The notes under the pieces are model-generated. The model saw nothing but the letters and a program-made list of their open reading frames with translations, had not been told where the DNA came from and searched no databases. Of a stretch of 64,000 bases of DNA, positions 1 through 11,808 are shown piece by piece (positions within the stretch are counted from its first letter, which is position 1; each line of letters begins with the position of its first letter). The stretch is from Ciona intestinalis (lineage: Eukaryota > Chordata > Ascidiacea > Phlebobranchia > Cionidae). The stretch is from the NCBI RefSeq assembly GCF_000224145.3, contig NC_020172.2, positions 4,225,532 to 4,289,531 of the forward strand, in the 5' to 3' direction. The translations under genes and the position numbers were made by a program.

Positions 1-1092
1 TTTAACTTGGAGTGCGTTATAACTTTTCAAAGTTTGTTTTGCGGTTTCTGTTTGGTCACTATGCCCCCATGTCAATTCCTTTCAGAAATTGAACAATTTA
101 TAAAAAGCGATTTGTTTAAGTTTTTCTGTTAACTTTTACTAAAAGTAGAACCATGGGTATTTGTTTGTGTAAGTACTTAGATGGGGTTGCTATGTTTTGA
201 TTTCTGTTTTATTCAGTAAATATTTACTGTTGATTTTAAGCTTGGATTACTATGAATGTAAATTATATCCAATATTTCCAGCTTAAACAGCCAAATATTA
301 ACATCATTGGTCAAGTTATTCAGGTTCTCTTTATAATGTTCTTTATTTTGTCAGTGTTAACTTCATTAACTTAGTATGTTCGGAACATGTTTGTTTAGAA
401 TCAAGTGCAACAAAATACAGACACGACAAAGAAATATTAAAAAATTATTGGTAAAGCTACTCAGGTTATCTTTATAAATGTTCTTTATTTTGTCAGTATC
501 CAGGTTAGATTTATTTACATATCTTCGTTTATTGGCATCAGTTATTAAACATGTGGATTTGGAATTTGCACTTAGCAGTAAATCTTTATTGGACTTTGTG
601 GCTTTGTTTTCTGGTAGGGTGTGTTCTGCTCTTTAAGATAGAACTATCAATAGAGTAATGTTTAACTTAAACAATTCGCTTTAAAAATAAGAAGTTTATA
701 GTTTTAAAAGCTCTGAACTAAGTTCAACTCTTTTTATTGCGAATTTAAAAACTTAATTTTTTTATTGGTGAGATACTATGACATTACATGTCAGGGTACA
801 GAAGATTTAGTTTGGTCAAAACAGCAAAACTTAAATGAAATTAAACATGCCTAGTTTTTTATATATCAAAGCTTGATGTCACCATTGCGGGTGTGTGTGT
901 CTGAGCAAGGCGCTTAACAGTCATCAGTTGTCTAACTTGTCAGTAATACAGAAAAACCCACAAAGTTACAGGTGACATGGTAATTCATAAGCGGGTAAAG
1001 TTGTATAAAATGTAGCCTATGTTATAACTTCTGAAGTTACACTTTAATATTAAGAATAAAGCATAATTTATTGTTATATTTATTGTTTCTAG
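1..1092. other. Upstream intron or 5' flank of the collagen gene
   Basis: No exon could be supported here. The segment is AT-rich, ends in a splice acceptor (tttctag, AG at 1091-1092) feeding the first recognised collagen exon, and carries a SINE-like repeat near 870-1030. It is probably an intron because the following exon opens in frame with a Cys codon and no initiator or signal peptide is seen. An upstream signal-peptide exon may lie in here unrecognised or outside the window. Confidence 0.5.
870..1030 (+). repeat. SINE-like dispersed repeat, family A
   Basis: Contains the family hallmarks seen across the window: a cac-cattgcgggtgtgtgtg head, the acagaaaaac-ccacaaagttac core, the 'gtaactcataagcgggca' type segment and the 'gtgtataaaa...gttataac' tail. 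Resembles the composite SINE described in Ciona (Cics type), a name given from memory. Confidence 0.6.
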
Positions 1093-4000
1093 TGCAACAC
1101 AACTGACAGCACCATCTCACCAACTCAAGCAGCAAGACCAGAAATACCAGATGTTCGGGAAACTGATTTCGAATCCCTTGACATCCCAGTGATCCCTTCT
1201 TCTCGGGAGGAGAGTGATGATCTTCCTGATCCGGAGGTTCCCTTAAGCACTGAAGACCACATCCGGAGAACTGAGGAGCATCTTGATGAAGAGGACACTG
1301 AAGATAACTACAGAAAGGAGATTGACGAACTTCCTGCTCCGGAGGTCCCCTCAAGCACTGAAGACCACATCCGGAGGACTGAGGAGCATCTTGATGAAGA
1401 GAACACTGAAGATACCTACAGGGAGGTTGGAGATGACCGAGATGATGCTAGCATCGAAGCAACCTCGCGTAAAGGAACATCTAGGAGTCACTCAGAAGAT
1501 TCAACAAACCGAAAAAGTTCCAAACCAGCAGGAGTGTCACCTTATATAGAGAAAACCATTACATCAAAAGCAACGGATATGAATTCCTCTGTGGAGTTGA
1601 ATGATGAAGTCACTCATGTTGTTCGTATGAATAGTAGAAGAAGTCCTGCTTCACAAACACAGTTACTCAGGTTACAAGGAGACATACCAATAAGCATAAG
1701 ATCGCAACCATCTGCAGTACCAGCCCCTAATCGAAACCCACGACCACAACAAGCACGAGAATGTATTCCAGGTCCGAGAGGATACCCAGGACCAAAAGTA
1801 AGAACAATTATTTCTAATTTAGAAATTGGTACAAATTTATAAAAAAAAGTGTAACATTTAAAACCATTTCTAAATAAAAATTTAGGAAAACTTCTGTAAG
1901 ATTTAAAACGATACTGGAAATTTTTTTATAACATTTAAAAAAAATGTTTTATGTCTTTTCTGTTTTCAGGGTCACCATGGTTCAACCGGTTTGCCTGGAA
2001 AGCCTGGTCCACTTGGAAGAAAGGTTGGTTATAATAACACATGTTGATGCATGGTAACATTATGTAATTAACATGTATCCACATACAGGGTGAACCAGGA
2101 ATACGGGGGGCGAATGGACCGAGAGGTTTCCAGGGCGACCGTGTAAGTTTATACAGTCTGTAAAGTAATGAATATCCTCCTATGATTTCGAATTTACAAA
2201 TTTAGTTTGATTTGTATACTGCACTGCCATTGCATAAGTTTATTGCTTGAAGTTATTGCATTTTAGCTTTTACGAAAATAAGGCATGTTATATTTTGATA
2301 TAATAAGAAAAATTTAAATAAATATTTCAATATCTCTTCAGTCTTCATACATTTTGTTGCATTTTTATAATTTTCATTCATTACTTTTGTACATTTCTTC
2401 ACTTGTGTTTACACAGGGCTTCCCAGGTCCGCAAGGTTATAGAGGTTACAAAGGGAATCAAGGAGCTAAGGTATAATTTAAATGACGTACCTATAAATCT
2501 TATAACACTTTTTCCCACACATTGTACCATAAGGTGTTTTAATGAAGTGTTTTTTTCTGTTGATTCCCTACTTTCCTTCTTTAATTAATATAATTTGCAT
2601 TTTCAAAAATTAACCATATGACCACACCAATAACCTCTCGCAATAAGTTTAACACCTAAATTTGTAACACAGGGTGACTTGGGACCTCCAGGTGTAAGAG
2701 GTGCTCATGGGTTTACAGGACCCCAAGGTAATCCTGGATTACTTGGTGTAAGAGGTACACCTGGAATGTCAGGACAAAAGGTTTGTGGTTTAGAATGTTT
2801 GCCGATCATTTTTTGGTTTTTATTTCAAACTTTATTTATTTTCGGTAAGTTAAGTTACATAAGCGGAAGGTCAGAACCTGTTGTTGTCCGAGTACGTAAC
2901 GATAAAAAAGTGTATTCAGTTTATTTTCTTATGTCTTTTTACCTGGTATTTGTACTTAAATTTGTGCTTGTTTAAAAAAAATAAGACGTGAATTTTCTTC
3001 CTATTTGCTTCTATATGCCAAAACTATTATTACAGCTTTATATAAAGCTATTTGTAACCTTGTTATCATACAGGGAGAATCTGGCCAACCTGGCAGAGAT
3101 GGTAGAAATGGATTAAAAGGAGCAAGGGTAAGGAATTCATAAAAATATATCAAATTTATTGCTGTTGCTACCACGCATAATAATATTCTTTCCAAAAAGT
3201 ATTTTCTGGCCAAAAAGGTAACATGGATTTTATTAAACTGTTTCATGCGGTTTTGTATGTTTATGACTATAATAAAGTCTTACTTCATGCCAGAGGATTA
3301 GTTTTTAGGTAAATATAAAGAAAGAATATGCTTTCATAAACTTTTTTTTTATTTTAAAAGAAACATATAATTTATTAACAATCTTGTTTTAAAGACAATA
3401 TAAAATATATATACTGATATTGCTACCTTTTATAATATATGTTTTCTATGTGTAGGGACCACCTGGTACAGGCAGTGGAATTGGTTTGCGTGGTAGACCC
3501 GGCATGAAAGGTTCTCAGGTAAATATGGTGCATTTATCGTTGTTTTGTATTTTGAACTGAATTTGTGACCCTTTATTGTATGTCTAAATTGTTCGCCATA
3601 CATGTAGTATATAAAAGAAATATTACCTCGAAGTGACATATATAGTAACATATAAGCAGACTTGTTGTGTATGAAACAGAACGCTTGTGTAATAGCTCCA
3701 AAATGTATAAAGCAGAAAACCTGTGTTATAGCGGCAAAAAAAAAGTATAAAACAGAACCATCGTTTTATAACAACGAAGTATATAAAACAGAACACTCGT
3801 TATAACGACTGACATTGCCCTACCATGTTAAGATAAATAAGTTACATTGTTATACAGGGTCCTCCAGGTAATCCTGGTGTGAGGGGTATGAAAGGACATA
3901 TGGGATTTCCTGTGAGTTTAATATATAATATATAGAATTATGTAGTCTATTATATAGCATGCACAATAATAGATTATAAAGTGTCTAAAAATGTATGAAT

Positions 4001-7000
4001 GACTTTTAAAATTTGTATAAAAAAAGGTTTATTCAGTCTATTATATAGCATACATGATACAATAATTTTATACATATTAAAGTGTCTAAAACTGTATAAA
4101 TGACTTTTTAATTTTGTATTATAAAGATTTATATGTTGTATTATAATGTATATATGTGAAATATCTGGTTTCTATAACCACAAAAATAACTGCATCAGTA
4201 AAAAAAGATTTTTACATTTGCTGTAGCAATTTATTTTTATTGAATTTCTCGTATGTAAAGATTTATGTATTATATTACAAAAGCATATGTGTTATATATA
4301 CAGAAATATGTGATGTAATTTATTTTTATTGGATTTTGCTCCGTAATGTTAAGATTTTTGTATTAGAGTATAAAGTATATTTTTATGATGTAAAAAAAAC
4401 AGACAAGATATTTTTGAAAACAGATATTTTTATTTTATTATGTTATATTGGATATGTGTATTATATACACAAATATGTAATGAAATTTATTTTTATTGGA
4501 TTTTTTCTGTAATGTAAAGATTTATTATATAGTATATCTTAATGATATGTCTGGTGTCTAACCACATACTGTCTGAGTAGAAATAACAGATATTTTTATG
4601 TTTATGCCACAATATTAAATATGCAGTATTAAATATGCTTTGCAGACGAATATATCATGTAATTTATTTTTCATTTTTTTTTTACTAGGGCATTCCTGGT
4701 TTGAAAGGGGACAAAGGAAATCAAGGACCTACTGTAAGTTGACTACCTATAGTTGCCTACGTAAGACTTATAATTCTGTCTGTTACCGTGCCACACTGGC
4801 ATTTCTCTAACCTAGAAGTAATGGGTTCAAGGCTTGGCGTTGCTACCCGGTGATCATTATTTGGTTGTCTTAGTTGTCAGCCATGCAGAAAAACAATCAC
4901 CCACAAAGTTACATACGTGGTAACTCGTTAGCTGGCACGAGGTGTATAAAAAAAAACACTTATGTTATAACGATTGTCGTTTTATAACTTTACAAAAACT
5001 TATAGTTCTTATCATTACCAGGGTATTCACGGAATGCCAGGAACACCAGGAAAACCAGGAGAAATTGGAAATCCAGTAAGTTACCAATATATTGGTGTAT
5101 AAATATCTTAGAGCCGCAGAGCTATGGGTATAGAACTCCATAAATATTCTTTGTTTACTACAAATGGTTAGAAAAAATTGGAATGAAAACGTGTCCCTTC
5201 TTACTCCACCCTACTATATCTTAAATATCTTTCCTTTTTTTAATTTTAATATATCTTCAATATCTTTCGCTGGAGGAAAAAAGAGAATAAAAACATATCC
5301 CTTCTTATTCCACCTTACTATATCACAAACAAATTTATGTAGTTGATCTTGAAGATGTGTTATGTACAAGAATTGTGTTATTTTATATACAGGGTGAAAG
5401 GGGTCCAGTTGGAAACATTGGACCACCAGGACCAAGAGGTTACCAGGTTTGTATATCTTTCATTTTATGTTGTTATTGTTAACTTAGTGTCTTTAGTAAC
5501 TCTCTGACTCGGTGGTTAAAAAAGCTTAACATTTATTTTGAAATTACTAAATTTACTAATGTGTGTTACTGTGTTTTAAATTCTATGACTTTTAGTAAAA
5601 AGAGCTGAAAGTTAATGTTTATTAAAACAGTTTAAATAAAAAGTACATGAAGTATGTAAAATGTGTGTATTATTTCTCTGACTTTATGGCCAAAAAAAGC
5701 TGCTCTTCGAGACTAAATATAATTTTTAGGAAATGGCATTTATTAAAAAATATTAAATAAAGGTACATGCAAACAATATTATTACATAATATTGTTGTAC
5801 ACTTTATGTATGCAGCACAATACACAGTGTATATTTGCCATGTCTTCTGTTTTATTTGACACTTATGATAACAGTGACCAAAGGCATATTGTTTAGTGTC
5901 AAGGCTTAAGTGACAATTACCACAGCAATGTATGGATAGGCTGTTATGAACATGCTTTTATAAACAAACTGCATAACAATTGGCGAACTTTAAAAAAAAT
6001 CAGTTTTTAAAGCAACATTTTATGTTAAAAAAATATATTATTTGTTTAATATTATATTCTTTTTTGTTTTGAATTTAATTCATGTAATATTTAAACAAAG
6101 TTTAAAGTGTCAATTACCATGCCCATGGGTTCAAGGCTTGTTTTTGATACCATTGTGGGTGTATGTGTCCTTGGTCAAGATACTTAAAACATACTACATT
6201 CATCCAGTTAAAAAATTATACATTTTCCATTTTTGTCATTTTGTTTTAAATTTAATTCATGTAATATTAAACAGGGTGAAAAAGGCACCAAAGGCACACA
6301 AGGACCAAGTGGTGGCCAAGGAGCCCCAGTAAGTTAGCGTGTTTATATTTTTAGGTGGTAATACTCGAAACCATTTGTAAAGCAAGTTAACATGTTATAA
6401 GTAACATTAATCTAATCATACCCCTGCTTAAACTCTTATAATCTTCCTCCAGGGTGAAAAGGGAGATAGGGGTTTATCTGGAACACCTGGAATCCCTGGC
6501 TTACCAGGATTAACTGGTCCAAAGGTGAGTTATGTGTGGAAACATTGCATTTGTTTAGTGTCAGTTTAGGAAGAAAAGTCTGCAGAATTTGTTTTTTTCC
6601 CCACATTGAGCGAAATTCTACATTTTTTTAGAAAATGCTTGCACAGGTTGTTTGTAATCAATATTGCAGTATGTTTGTAATCAATATTAAACTATGCAAA
6701 GGATCAATATTAAACTATGCAACGGAAATCCTGGCAAAAACATTTTTTAGACAAAAGGCTACTAAATTTGTTATAAAAAATATCCTCTGCTTAAAAAATA
6801 AAGCTTGGATGTGTGTTTTATTAAGTTTGCGTTTAACAGGGACATGCTGGTATGGATGGTCCTGTAGGGAAGAAGGTATGTAATATTTATGTAATGTGAT
6901 TATGTAGTGTTAGAAATGGGTTGGGTGTTGTAATATCTGCTGACATTGCCACACCAATAGGGAACATTCGTTTTCCCTCTAAATCTAAAACAGCTTCTCC

Positions 7001-10000
7001 ATTTCCATCAAATATAATTTTGTTATGCCAACATATGAACTTGGTAACTTGTAGGTGAGCATGTAGTGTATAAAACAGAACGCTCATGTTATAATGACTG
7101 TCGTTTTTCGTCCCCGCAAGATAAAGCAAGTCACATTCACTTATTAGTAACATTGCTAATCGACTTGCACAGGGTGATATTGGACTTCCTGGACCTGCTG
7201 GTAAACCAGGGAAACAGGTTAGTTATGTTAATCAAGCTTCACTAGTGCTGTGTAATGCATGTTAGATTTATCATAATATGTAGATTGGTAGAACCTAGAT
7301 ATGTAGTGTTAACATCGGAGCCAAACCTGGGTTGGCAGGCACATAATATTTTAATATTCTGATCAAGTTTTAAACAAATAACAACGGTCTATGGAAGTCT
7401 GAGGATAGGGTTATGGGGATGAGAAAATACCAAAATGGGATTAGAAAATAGACTGAAAAATTGTCCCATGTTCCCTCCTTATTATATATATAGATGCTAT
7501 TAATTGCTTGACACATTGTAGTTTGCATGCAATTCACTTCTAATTCCTGCAATCTTGCTTGTAGGGGGTTGTAGGCCCATCTGGTGACATTGGAATGGTA
7601 TGTCTTTAATTCACACTTTAATTGTAATTTATATTTATTTTGTTCTTAGGGGTTTTTCGTACTTTTTATTTTTTTACAGCCCTAAATGTTTCTAGCATTT
7701 CAACTTTTTTCTGCTTTCTGTACTTGTTCTATTTTTATAGCTTTTTTTTATTCATATTTTTGAAGTAGAAGAAAAGGTATTATCTTACTGACTTCTTTTA
7801 AGTGGTCATTATTTTTTAATTAATTAATTTTAAATTTTATAATTGGTTATTATGTTTAAAAAAGAAATTGGAAGTTTTAAATTCTCTTTTTCGTAACAGA
7901 AAGGTGAGCAGGGTGAAAAGGGCCCTCAGGGTCCCCGTGGCCCCCAAGGTAGACGTGGGGTTCGTGGCAACAAAGGAGAGAAGGGCGAACAGGGTTTGGT
8001 GGGGCACGTGGGTCACATGGGTAAAACCGGAAAGCAAGGACCCAGGGTGAGTTTGTTTTACGATATATGTTGGTTTTGGTTATAATAATGACAACTTATA
8101 TTTGTTTTTTCCGTTACAGTAGCAAAGTTGAATAATGTTTAAAACGAAAACTTCATTGGGTTGTAGCTTATCCAGTGCCATTTTTTGTGCATTGTTTGTT
8201 ATTCACTTTATTGTACCATGATGTAATATAAGTGATATATACGTAACAGGGCCCTCCAAGGAGAATGAAAGAAATTGAAGAATTGGTGAAGAAAACTATT
8301 TCAAGCATGTTGCCTGCGTGAGTGGTTGCTAAACCTAGTAAAAGTACTGAATATAACATACTATTAACCCAGTAGGGTTGCATAAAACTTAAGTAGACTA
8401 AAAGGGGTTGCGAGTAAAGTTTGCGAAGCCCTGCTTTACCTTATAAAACAGAACACTCGCGTTATAACGAATATTGTTGCCCCAGTATTCCAGAGTAAAT
8501 AACTTACATTCATTCATTCCTTCACAGGTGAAAATAAGTTACATTCGTTTTCCTTCATTATTTCAAGATAACTATTTTGTACAGAATGCTCAACCCAATT
8601 CGACAACAATGTCAACGTTGCATACCCAGGATTGTTGAGGGTAGACCTGGACCCCCGGGTCCAAAAGGGGTGAAGGGGCAACTTGGGATACCTGGAGAAA
8701 GTGGGTTACAAGGAGATATGGGGCAAACTGGGATCCCTGGACCTCTAGGTGTTCCTGGCCCAAGAGGTAACTTTGTCCTAAATTTTTTTGTCGTTAATGA
8801 TAACTTTTTTTTTTAGTGATTTTAACGTTTTATTTGGTTTTTGTGGTAGTTTTTGTTATTAATTTGATGTGCTTTTGTATTTTTTGCTATCGTGTTATGT
8901 GTATACATATATACACAGGTCCATCTGGAGATAAAGGTGATACTGGTGATCGTGGTCACTCTACCCCTGGTATGCAAGGAGCTGCAGGCTTACCAGGTAC
9001 TGCATTTACGTATACTATAATCACTGATTATTTATAGCTGATGTCATATATTGCACACCATACATGGTAGCTTTATATACACATAAATGTCTTCTGTAGC
9101 AATCTGGTCCTTTATAGATTGTCCAAACTGTCATTCATAAATTAAAAAAAACAAGGCGTTTGTAAAAAAACACTCGGCATATAACGACTATCGTTCCCCA
9201 ACCATGCGAGGATAAATTAAGTCACATTCCTTCATTCATACATATCATCTATTTATTAACACTTTATTAATCTGTAACGTCATGCAGTTTCTACAGTGTC
9301 AAGAATTCACTAATGATTTCTATTTATAGAATATAATGGTTGAATTTTCAACTGGTAAATTTGTCAAATAATTAATAAACGAACAATGGTTTATCAAATT
9401 CGTTTCGTCGTGGTCGTTTAGGATGTAGCAATGATATTTTTCAGTTTCGTGCTATTTTTTAAAGTATTTTAGAAGACTATCATATATGTGTTTGGAAAGA
9501 ATATGTTTTAAACAATCACCCATAAGTTACATACGTGTTAACTTGTAAGCGGGCATGAGGTGTATATGAAACAGAACACCCGTGTTATAACGACTGTCGT
9601 TTTCCGGCTACGCAATGAAAAGGCAAGTTACATTCATTTATTCTATTTCTTGACTATAGGTCGCCGTGGAAAACCCGGTAAAACTCGGCGTGGTAAAAAC
9701 GGCAAGAAAGGTCCCCGTGGATTCCCAGGCACACGGGGTTACACAGGGATGCGTGGGATACAAGGACATCGTGGACAATGTTCACCAAGTGATTGTGGCG
9801 CTTTACCTCAGTATCAACAAAACCCGTATACGGTATGTCAGTAATATGCGTAATAGTGACTATTAATTATTTTGCATAGAATTTATTTCGTCCCTTTGGT
9901 CACAACCACGAAGGACAAAAGAGTTTCAAAAGCGAAAAGACGGGTAGTAACAGTAAAACAACAGTTGTTAAAACACGCTTATTGATAAAAAAAAAATAAC

Positions 10001-11445
10001 GTTTTGGGTGCGTGACCGCTACACCCTACATACAATACAATGTATAGCTATATTTTAATGTGATATTGCAATATTACATTATTTTCAATCTTTATCTATT
10101 TTAACATTTTTATATAAGTAAGGTTTTTTGGATAATAAAAAAACATAATAGAAATAATTGCCCCCAAAGTTACATACGTGGTGCCCGTAAGCGGGAACGA
10201 AGTGTATGAGATAAGACACCCGTGTTATAATGACTGTCGTTGCTCTGTCACGCGATGATGAATCAATTACATAAGTGGCAACTCATAAGCAGGAATAAGG
10301 TGTATGAAACAGAACAATCCAATTATTGTTTAGACTTGGTTTTTGTCTGGTACGTTTTCGTAGCAACATATTTGGATACTCTTATACTAATATTTTGTAT
10401 ATTGCAGTACACCGACAATAAAGGACCACCTGCGCCTACTATACCCGGTGGCAATGCTGCCAATCGACCCCCGGATGGGGTGATGGCTGGTTTGCCGAGT
10501 TTACCAGGACCTCGTGAAAGTTTGCCGAATTTACCGGGTGTTGGGCCCGCCATACTACAACAGTTAAAAGGTCAGAACGTATTTGGTTTTAAAATATCTT
10601 TATAGTTAATTGGGGTCGTGAGAAAGGATATTACAATTACCGCAACCTTTTATGGCGATGCGATTTTGAGTTGATGGTTATTTCATCGATCTATACAAAC
10701 ATGACATTTCACTAGCATTGCCAATCACGATACTTTTAAATTATCAATCTCTGTTACGTATCAGTCAGCGATGAATGACGCCGTGTGACGTCACAATACG
10801 CAGGAAACAGTGTATGAATGCTATTCATTCAGTTCAACAAGGCGAAAATTCCACAATTCAGGGTCACACGTACAAAGTCCGGCAATTCCCAAATTTTTCG
10901 TGATACTGTTTTCATTATTTAGGATAACTAATGAATTTTTTTAATATTTTTAACATTTAACGTTTTGGATTTCCATTCACGCCTGACGATTTCTAAATTT
11001 CCAATTTCCTTATAATAAAAACACGTACGGTTTTCAAAAAAATGACGTCGAAGCCTGAATCCCATATTTCCCCATTCGTGTTTTAAACAATTATCAACAG
11101 TCTATGGGAGACGTAAGGTTACAGTTTTATTGTTTTGTAAATATTCTTTGTTAACTACCAACTGGGACAAGAAAGAGAACAAAAACATGTCCCATCTTAC
11201 CCCACCATACTATACGTTAGTTTTACATGAATAAATGTAAATATGTTGTTATTTGTTTATGTACTACAAAATGGGACAAAAAATAGAATAAAAACATGCC
11301 CCATCTTACCCCACCCTGCTATTTTATTACTTTTATACATAAACAAATGTAAACATTTTGTTACTTGTTTCATACAGGCCCAACCAACACACACGTCGTG
11401 AACTTGGATGACTTCCCTCAGCAAAGACCTAACGACGTTAATTAA
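1093..11445 (+). CDS. FACIT-like collagen alpha chain (5' incomplete)
   Basis: Secreted extracellular-matrix chain, 805 residues visible. Exons: 1093-1797, 1970-2023, 2089-2142, 2417-2470, 2673-2780, 3074-3127, 3456-3518, 3858-3911, 4689-4733, 5022-5075, 5393-5446, 6275-6328, 6453-6524, 6840-6875, 7173-7217, 7565-7597, 7900-8046, 8250-8317, 8585-8766, 8919-8996, 9660-9832, 10408-10570, 11378-11445; 2418 nt, in frame to TAA. The first exon encodes a ~225-residue acidic non-collagenous region with two 36-residue repeats. Then Gly-X-Y repeats (first break GTGSGIG in exon 3456-3518), a short non-collagenous helix-like stretch with CQRC (exons 8250-8317 and 8585-8766), a second Gly-X-Y block, and GQCSPSDC at the helix end, which resembles the C-x4-C COL1/NC1 junction of FACIT collagens. 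A Pro-rich tail follows. Ten of the exons are 54 bp and most others are multiples of 9, the classic collagen unit. The exact FACIT type is not resolvable; no LamG or vWA domain is visible. Confidence 0.88.
1219..1434 (+). repeat. Two tandem 108-bp coding repeats in collagen N-terminal exon
   Basis: Copies at 1219-1326 and 1327-1434 encode 36-residue modules sharing [20 protein letters not shown] and TED-YR. They differ at only a few positions, so the duplication looks recent and keeps the frame. Confidence 0.9.
3668..3850 (+). repeat. SINE-like family A tail, four tandem sub-units
   Basis: The tail motif 'gtatgaaacagaac...ttata' occurs four times in a row (starting near 3669, 3704, 3740 and 3779), followed by the usual 'gactg...ccatg..agataaataagttacatt' end. 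Lies in the intron after exon 3456-3518. Confidence 0.65.
3938..4540. repeat. Degenerate tandem repeats inside a collagen intron
   Basis: A segment beginning 'gtctattatatagca' recurs at 3945 and 4036 (91 bp apart, each followed by 'aaagtgtctaaa'). A second motif, 'ttatttttattg', recurs near 4231, 4320 and 4487 with shared flanks ('gtaatg..aagattt'). The intron is therefore built from old local duplications and carries a spurious 118-codon open frame. Confidence 0.7.
4770..4990 (+). repeat. SINE-like dispersed repeat, family A (nearly full)
   Basis: Contains the tRNA-like head (gggttcaaggcttgg), the 'cagccatgcagaaaaacaat' core, 'cacccacaaagttacatacg' and the terminal 'gtgtataaa...gttataacgattgtcgtt'. 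Confidence 0.65.
5108..5335 (+). repeat. MITE-like family B, right-hand halves in tandem
   Basis: 5108-5221 matches the right half of family B (aatattctttgtttacta, then 'ccaccctactata' at the end). 5265-5325 repeats only the last ~60 bp ('aaaaaagagaataaaaac' to 'ccaccttactata'). Confidence 0.6.
6105..6190 (+). repeat. SINE-like family A, head fragment
   Basis: Carries 'gggttcaaggcttg' and 'ccattgtgggtgtatgtgtc', the left part of the element only. Confidence 0.5.
7025..7145 (+). repeat. SINE-like family A, tail
   Basis: Contains 'gtataaaacagaacgctc', 'gttataatgactgtcgtt' and 'gcaagataaagcaagtcaca', the right half of the element. Confidence 0.6.
7340..7497 (+). repeat. MITE-like family B copy, diverged
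   Basis: Contains 'cacataatattttaatattc', 'gttttaaacaaataacaacg', 'gtctatgg' and a decayed right terminus 'gtcccatgttccctcc'. Confidence 0.55.
8410..8530 (+). repeat. SINE-like family A, tail
   Basis: Contains 'ttataaaacagaacactcgc', 'gttataacgaatattgttgc' and 'agagtaaataacttacattc'. Confidence 0.55.
9155..9245 (+). repeat. SINE-like family A, tail
   Basis: Contains 'aacactcggcatataacgac', 'tatcgttccccaaccatgcg' and 'aggataaattaagtcacatt'. Confidence 0.55.
9515..9640 (+). repeat. SINE-like family A, tail
   Basis: Contains 'cataagttacatacgtgtta', 'gcgggcatgaggtgtatatg', 'gttataacgactgtcgtttt' and 'aggcaagttacattcattta'. Confidence 0.6.
10155..10320 (+). repeat. SINE-like family A with repeated tail
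   Basis: One tail (10165-10265) is followed directly by a second, partial tail (10270-10318, 'gcaactcataagcaggaata' then 'gtatgaaacagaacaatcc'). Confidence 0.55.
11050..11330 (+). repeat. MITE-like family B copy plus extra right end
   Basis: 11055-11214 holds the body ('gttttaaacaatta', 'gtctatgggag') and right terminus ('tcccatcttaccccacc'). 11262-11325 is a second right terminus. Both lie in the last collagen intron. Confidence 0.65.
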
Positions 11446-11514
11446 TGCATTCCAAACAATATTTATAAATTCAATGCTATGTAGCCACACAAGAGGGTTG
11501 GTGTTCGTCGTTTT

Positions 11515-11692
11515 ATATAGTAGGGTGGGGAAACATGGGACACATTTTACTCCCTTTTTCTGTCCTAAACAAAGAACATTTAAAGAAGTATAAAATTCAG
11601 ACCGTTGTTAATTATGTTTAAAACATTTTTAAAACATGATTAGGAAATATGAGATAATGTGCTAAAGGTGTCCCACCTTTCCCTAGTGTATA
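11515..11692 (-). repeat. MITE-like family B copy, reverse orientation
   Basis: Begins 'tagtagggtgggg' and ends 'gtcccacctttccctagtg'; the body reads as the reverse complement of the other copies ('cctaaacaaagaacat', 'gttgttaatt', 'gtttaaaac'). It would lie inside the collagen 3' UTR if the AATAAA at 11803 is used. Confidence 0.65.
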
Positions 11693-11802
11693 TTTTTTGA
11701 TGCGTTTTTGTTATGAAAACACTTTTTGTAAATTTTCTTTGCATTTAAACTTCTTGCCTCTTTTTTTATTGCCCGTGTATTGTAGCTCACGTTTCGTCCT
11801 CA

Positions 11803-11808
11803 AATAAA
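11803..11808 (+). terminator. Candidate poly(A) signal of the collagen gene
   Basis: AATAAA about 360 nt after the collagen stop codon. No experimental support; other variants could be used. Confidence 0.4.

Noticed and set aside
1037..1354. Minus-strand frame of 105 codons over the first collagen exon
   Set aside because: It is the antisense shadow of the duplicated acidic coding repeat; the plus frame has matching splice sites and joins the collagen.
4156..4512. 118-codon plus-strand frame
   Set aside because: It lies in a repetitive AT-rich intron, is low complexity (Tyr/Ile/Phe) and has no collagen repeat or splice logic.
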